DNA of 6,060 nt from an uncultured Bacteroidales bacterium (lineage in GTDB: Bacteria > Bacteroidota > Bacteroidia > Bacteroidales > JAUNSR01). Positions 4,696 to 6,060 of this stretch are shown here, piece by piece; position 1 is the stretch's first letter, and the number at the start of each line of letters is the position of its first letter. The stretch is from positions 1 to 6,060 of the forward strand of contig CAMTOT010000190.1 of NCBI GenBank assembly GCA_947074165.1, given 5' to 3'. A program made the translations under genes and the position numbers. The notes beneath the pieces were generated by a model that was not told where the DNA came from, made no database searches, and was given only the letters and a program-made list of their open reading frames with translations.

Positions 4696-5769
4696 ATGGC
4701 TGAAGTAAACGGGAAAATACGAATAAAAGATATTGCGGAGCTTGCCGGTGTCTCGAAAGGCACAGTTGACAGAGTTTTGCATAACAGAGGAGAAGTGTCC
4801 CGCGCAAGCCGAGAAAAGGTGGAGAAGGTACTTGAGGAGATAAACTATCATCCCAACATACACGCTTCTGCGCTTGCTTCGAAAAAAAGATATAACTTTC
4901 ACTGTATACTCCCTGATCATGAGACCGCCGATTACTGGGCATATCTTGAGATGGGGATAGAAAAGCAGGTAGAAGAGCTACTTGACCTAAACGTAAATGT
5001 TGTAATACACTACTATAATCAGTATGATGTAGACTCCTGTCGTCAGGTTTACGCGTCAATACCTGATTTAAAGCCCGACGGAGTTTTAATGTCTCCTCTT
5101 TTCAAAGATTCGAGCAACGCGTTTGCCGCTAAATTGAAAGAACTAAACATCCCATTCGTTTTTGTCGACTCACAGGTGGAAGGAGTAGAGCCACTGGCAT
5201 ATTTCGGTATGCACTCTTACCAAAGCGGTCATTTAGCCGCAAAACTTTTGGTCGGAGATCAGTATGACATAAAAGATATAGTGATGTTTCACGCAAAGCG
5301 AAAAGGAGAGACGGGAGCCAATCAGACCATACAGCGTAAAGCCGGTTTTATGGCATACATAAAAGAAAATAACCCTGATTGCAGAATACATAGTGTAGGG
5401 CTTTACTGGAACGACAGAGATAAAAATGACATTATAATGGATCAGTTCTTTAGGGAAAATCCGGGCATAAAAAATTCTGTCATATTCAACTCCAGAGTGT
5501 ACATGGTAGCCGACTACTTTAAAAAGAGCGCGATGAAAGATATGACGGTGCTGGGATACGACCTTGTAGACAGAAACGTAAAATGTCTGAAAAACGGGGC
5601 AGTCAGTTATCTTATCGCCCAGCGTCCTGAAATACAGGGCTACAGAGCACTTAAAGCTCTCGCGCAGCATCTGATATACAAACAGGAAGTGAAACCTGTA
5701 AACTATATGCCTATAGATATTCTAACGGCAGAAAATATTGATTTTTACGTAAACTTCCCTTCTATATAA
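4696..5769 (+). CDS. LacI-family transcriptional regulator of the hexuronate genes
   Basis: DNA-binding repressor or dual regulator that probably senses a hexuronate or pathway intermediate. At 357 residues it has the usual LacI layout. The N-terminal helix-turn-helix IKDIAELAGVSKGTVDRVLHNRG (10-32) is followed by a hinge helix NIHASALASKK (54-64). Leu60 there sits where family members insert a leucine into the operator's central CG step. A periplasmic-binding-protein-like sensor domain follows from about 67, with DGVLMSP (128-134), FVFVDSQVEG (154-163), VLGYDL (285-290) and AQRPEIQGYRAL (308-319). The ATG at 4696 places the HTH nine residues in, as usual. It diverges from uxaC and is followed after 68 bp by uxaB. 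Codon use differs from its neighbours: about 20 of 26 isoleucines are ATA, and Arg is often AGA/CGA, consistent with low expression. The target and effector are inferred from context. Confidence 0.92.
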   Translation: MAEVNGKIRIKDIAELAGVSKGTVDRVLHNRGEVSRASREKVEKVLEEINYHPNIHASALASKKRYNFHCILPDHETADYWAYLEMGIEKQVEELLDLNVNVVIHYYNQYDVDSCRQVYASIPDLKPDGVLMSPLFKDSSNAFAAKLKELNIPFVFVDSQVEGVEPLAYFGMHSYQSGHLAAKLLVGDQYDIKDIVMFHAKRKGETGANQTIQRKAGFMAYIKENNPDCRIHSVGLYWNDRDKNDIIMDQFFRENPGIKNSVIFNSRVYMVADYFKKSAMKDMTVLGYDLVDRNVKCLKNGAVSYLIAQRPEIQGYRALKALAQHLIYKQEVKPVNYMPIDILTAENIDFYVNFPSI

Positions 5770-5837
5770 ATTGAATTAAAAATAAGTTAAACCTGAATCA
5801 GCGACTAACAAATAAGCCGGTTCATAAAATTTTAAAT

Positions 5838-6060
5838 ATGCAAGCTTTAAACAAACAGACAGCATCTGCAGGAACTTATCCTGAACGTATTATCCAATTC
5901 GGTGAAGGTAACTTCCTTCGCGCGTTCGTAGACTGGATTATCTACAACATGAATAAAAAAACTGATTTCAAAGGTAGCGTTGTTGTTGTTCAGCCAATCG
6001 AAAACGGTATGGTTGATATGTTGAACGCTCAGGATTGTCTTTATCACGTAAACCTTCAGG
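5838..6060 (+). CDS. uxaB: Tagaturonate reductase (altronate oxidoreductase), N-terminal part
   Basis: Cytosolic NAD-dependent enzyme of the mannitol dehydrogenase family that reduces D-tagaturonate, the product of UxaC on galacturonate, to D-altronate. The 74 visible codons include YPERIIQFGEGNFLRAFVDW (14-33), which carries the family's N-terminal nucleotide-binding loop (GEGNFLRAF) and closely resembles the start of E. coli UxaB. VVVVQPIENG (48-57) and CLYHVNLQ (67-74) follow in the same register as in that protein. The ORF is cut at the window edge; the full protein is about 480 residues. The start ATG at 5838 sits 23 residues before GEGNF, as expected, with an AT-rich leader and no Shine-Dalgarno sequence. 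It shares orientation with the LacI-type gene 68 bp upstream and may be co-transcribed. However, its codon use matches the catabolic genes rather than the regulator, hinting at stronger expression. The related fructuronate reductase (UxuB) is less likely given the close N-terminal match. Confidence 0.9.
   Translation, partial: MQALNKQTASAGTYPERIIQFGEGNFLRAFVDWIIYNMNKKTDFKGSVVVVQPIENGMVDMLNAQDCLYHVNLQ

Noticed and set aside
5233..5670. 145-residue minus-strand open frame inside the lacI-type gene
   Set aside because: It is antisense to the regulator's sensor domain, which is continuous and conserved; the composition looks like a shadow frame.
5770..5837. Terminator or promoter between the regulator and uxaB
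   Set aside because: Only a 6-bp pairing with a 20-nt loop (TGAATC with GGTTCA) and no TAnnTTTG match were found; nothing can be called.
1..6060. Mobile element, defence system, CRISPR array or novel gene system
   Set aside because: Nearly all coding space belongs to recognised hexuronate-catabolism genes with a normal order. I saw no transposase, terminal repeats, spacer arrays or orphan genes.

Overview
The window suggests a Bacteroidales (Bacteroidota) chromosome. The evidence is the moderate AT content, AT-rich leaders with no Shine-Dalgarno sequence ahead of any start codon, exact matches to the Bacteroides-type -7 promoter box (TAnnTTTG) ahead of three genes, and proteins that look like the Bacteroides versions of hexuronate-catabolism enzymes. 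I cannot name the species.

The whole window is one hexuronate (galacturonate/glucuronate) utilisation locus. On the minus strand, from right to left in transcription order, lie uxaC (uronate isomerase, 2961-4367), kdgK (2-keto-3-deoxygluconate kinase, 1628-2650), eda (KDPG aldolase, 878-1549) and the start of an ExuT-like MFS hexuronate transporter (1-748, cut by the window's left edge). On the plus strand, divergent from uxaC, lie a LacI-family regulator (4696-5769) and then the first 74 codons of uxaB (tagaturonate reductase, from 5838, cut by the right edge).

Together these genes import a hexuronate, isomerise it (UxaC), reduce tagaturonate to altronate (UxaB), phosphorylate KDG (KdgK) and split KDPG into pyruvate and glyceraldehyde 3-phosphate (Eda). 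The dehydratase that turns altronate into KDG (UxaA) is not in the window; it may lie past the right edge after uxaB.

The genes themselves are ordinary. The most informative part is the regulatory DNA. The 328-bp uxaC/lacI gap carries two related CG-centred palindromes that share 9 of 12 core positions and are 84 bp apart centre to centre. They are good candidates for operators of the LacI-family protein. A third CG-centred palindrome with different arms overlaps the kdgK promoter. Hairpins that look like rho-independent terminators follow uxaC and eda, so the minus-strand genes are probably several transcription units or a graded operon. I saw no mobile element, CRISPR array, RNA gene or undescribed system.
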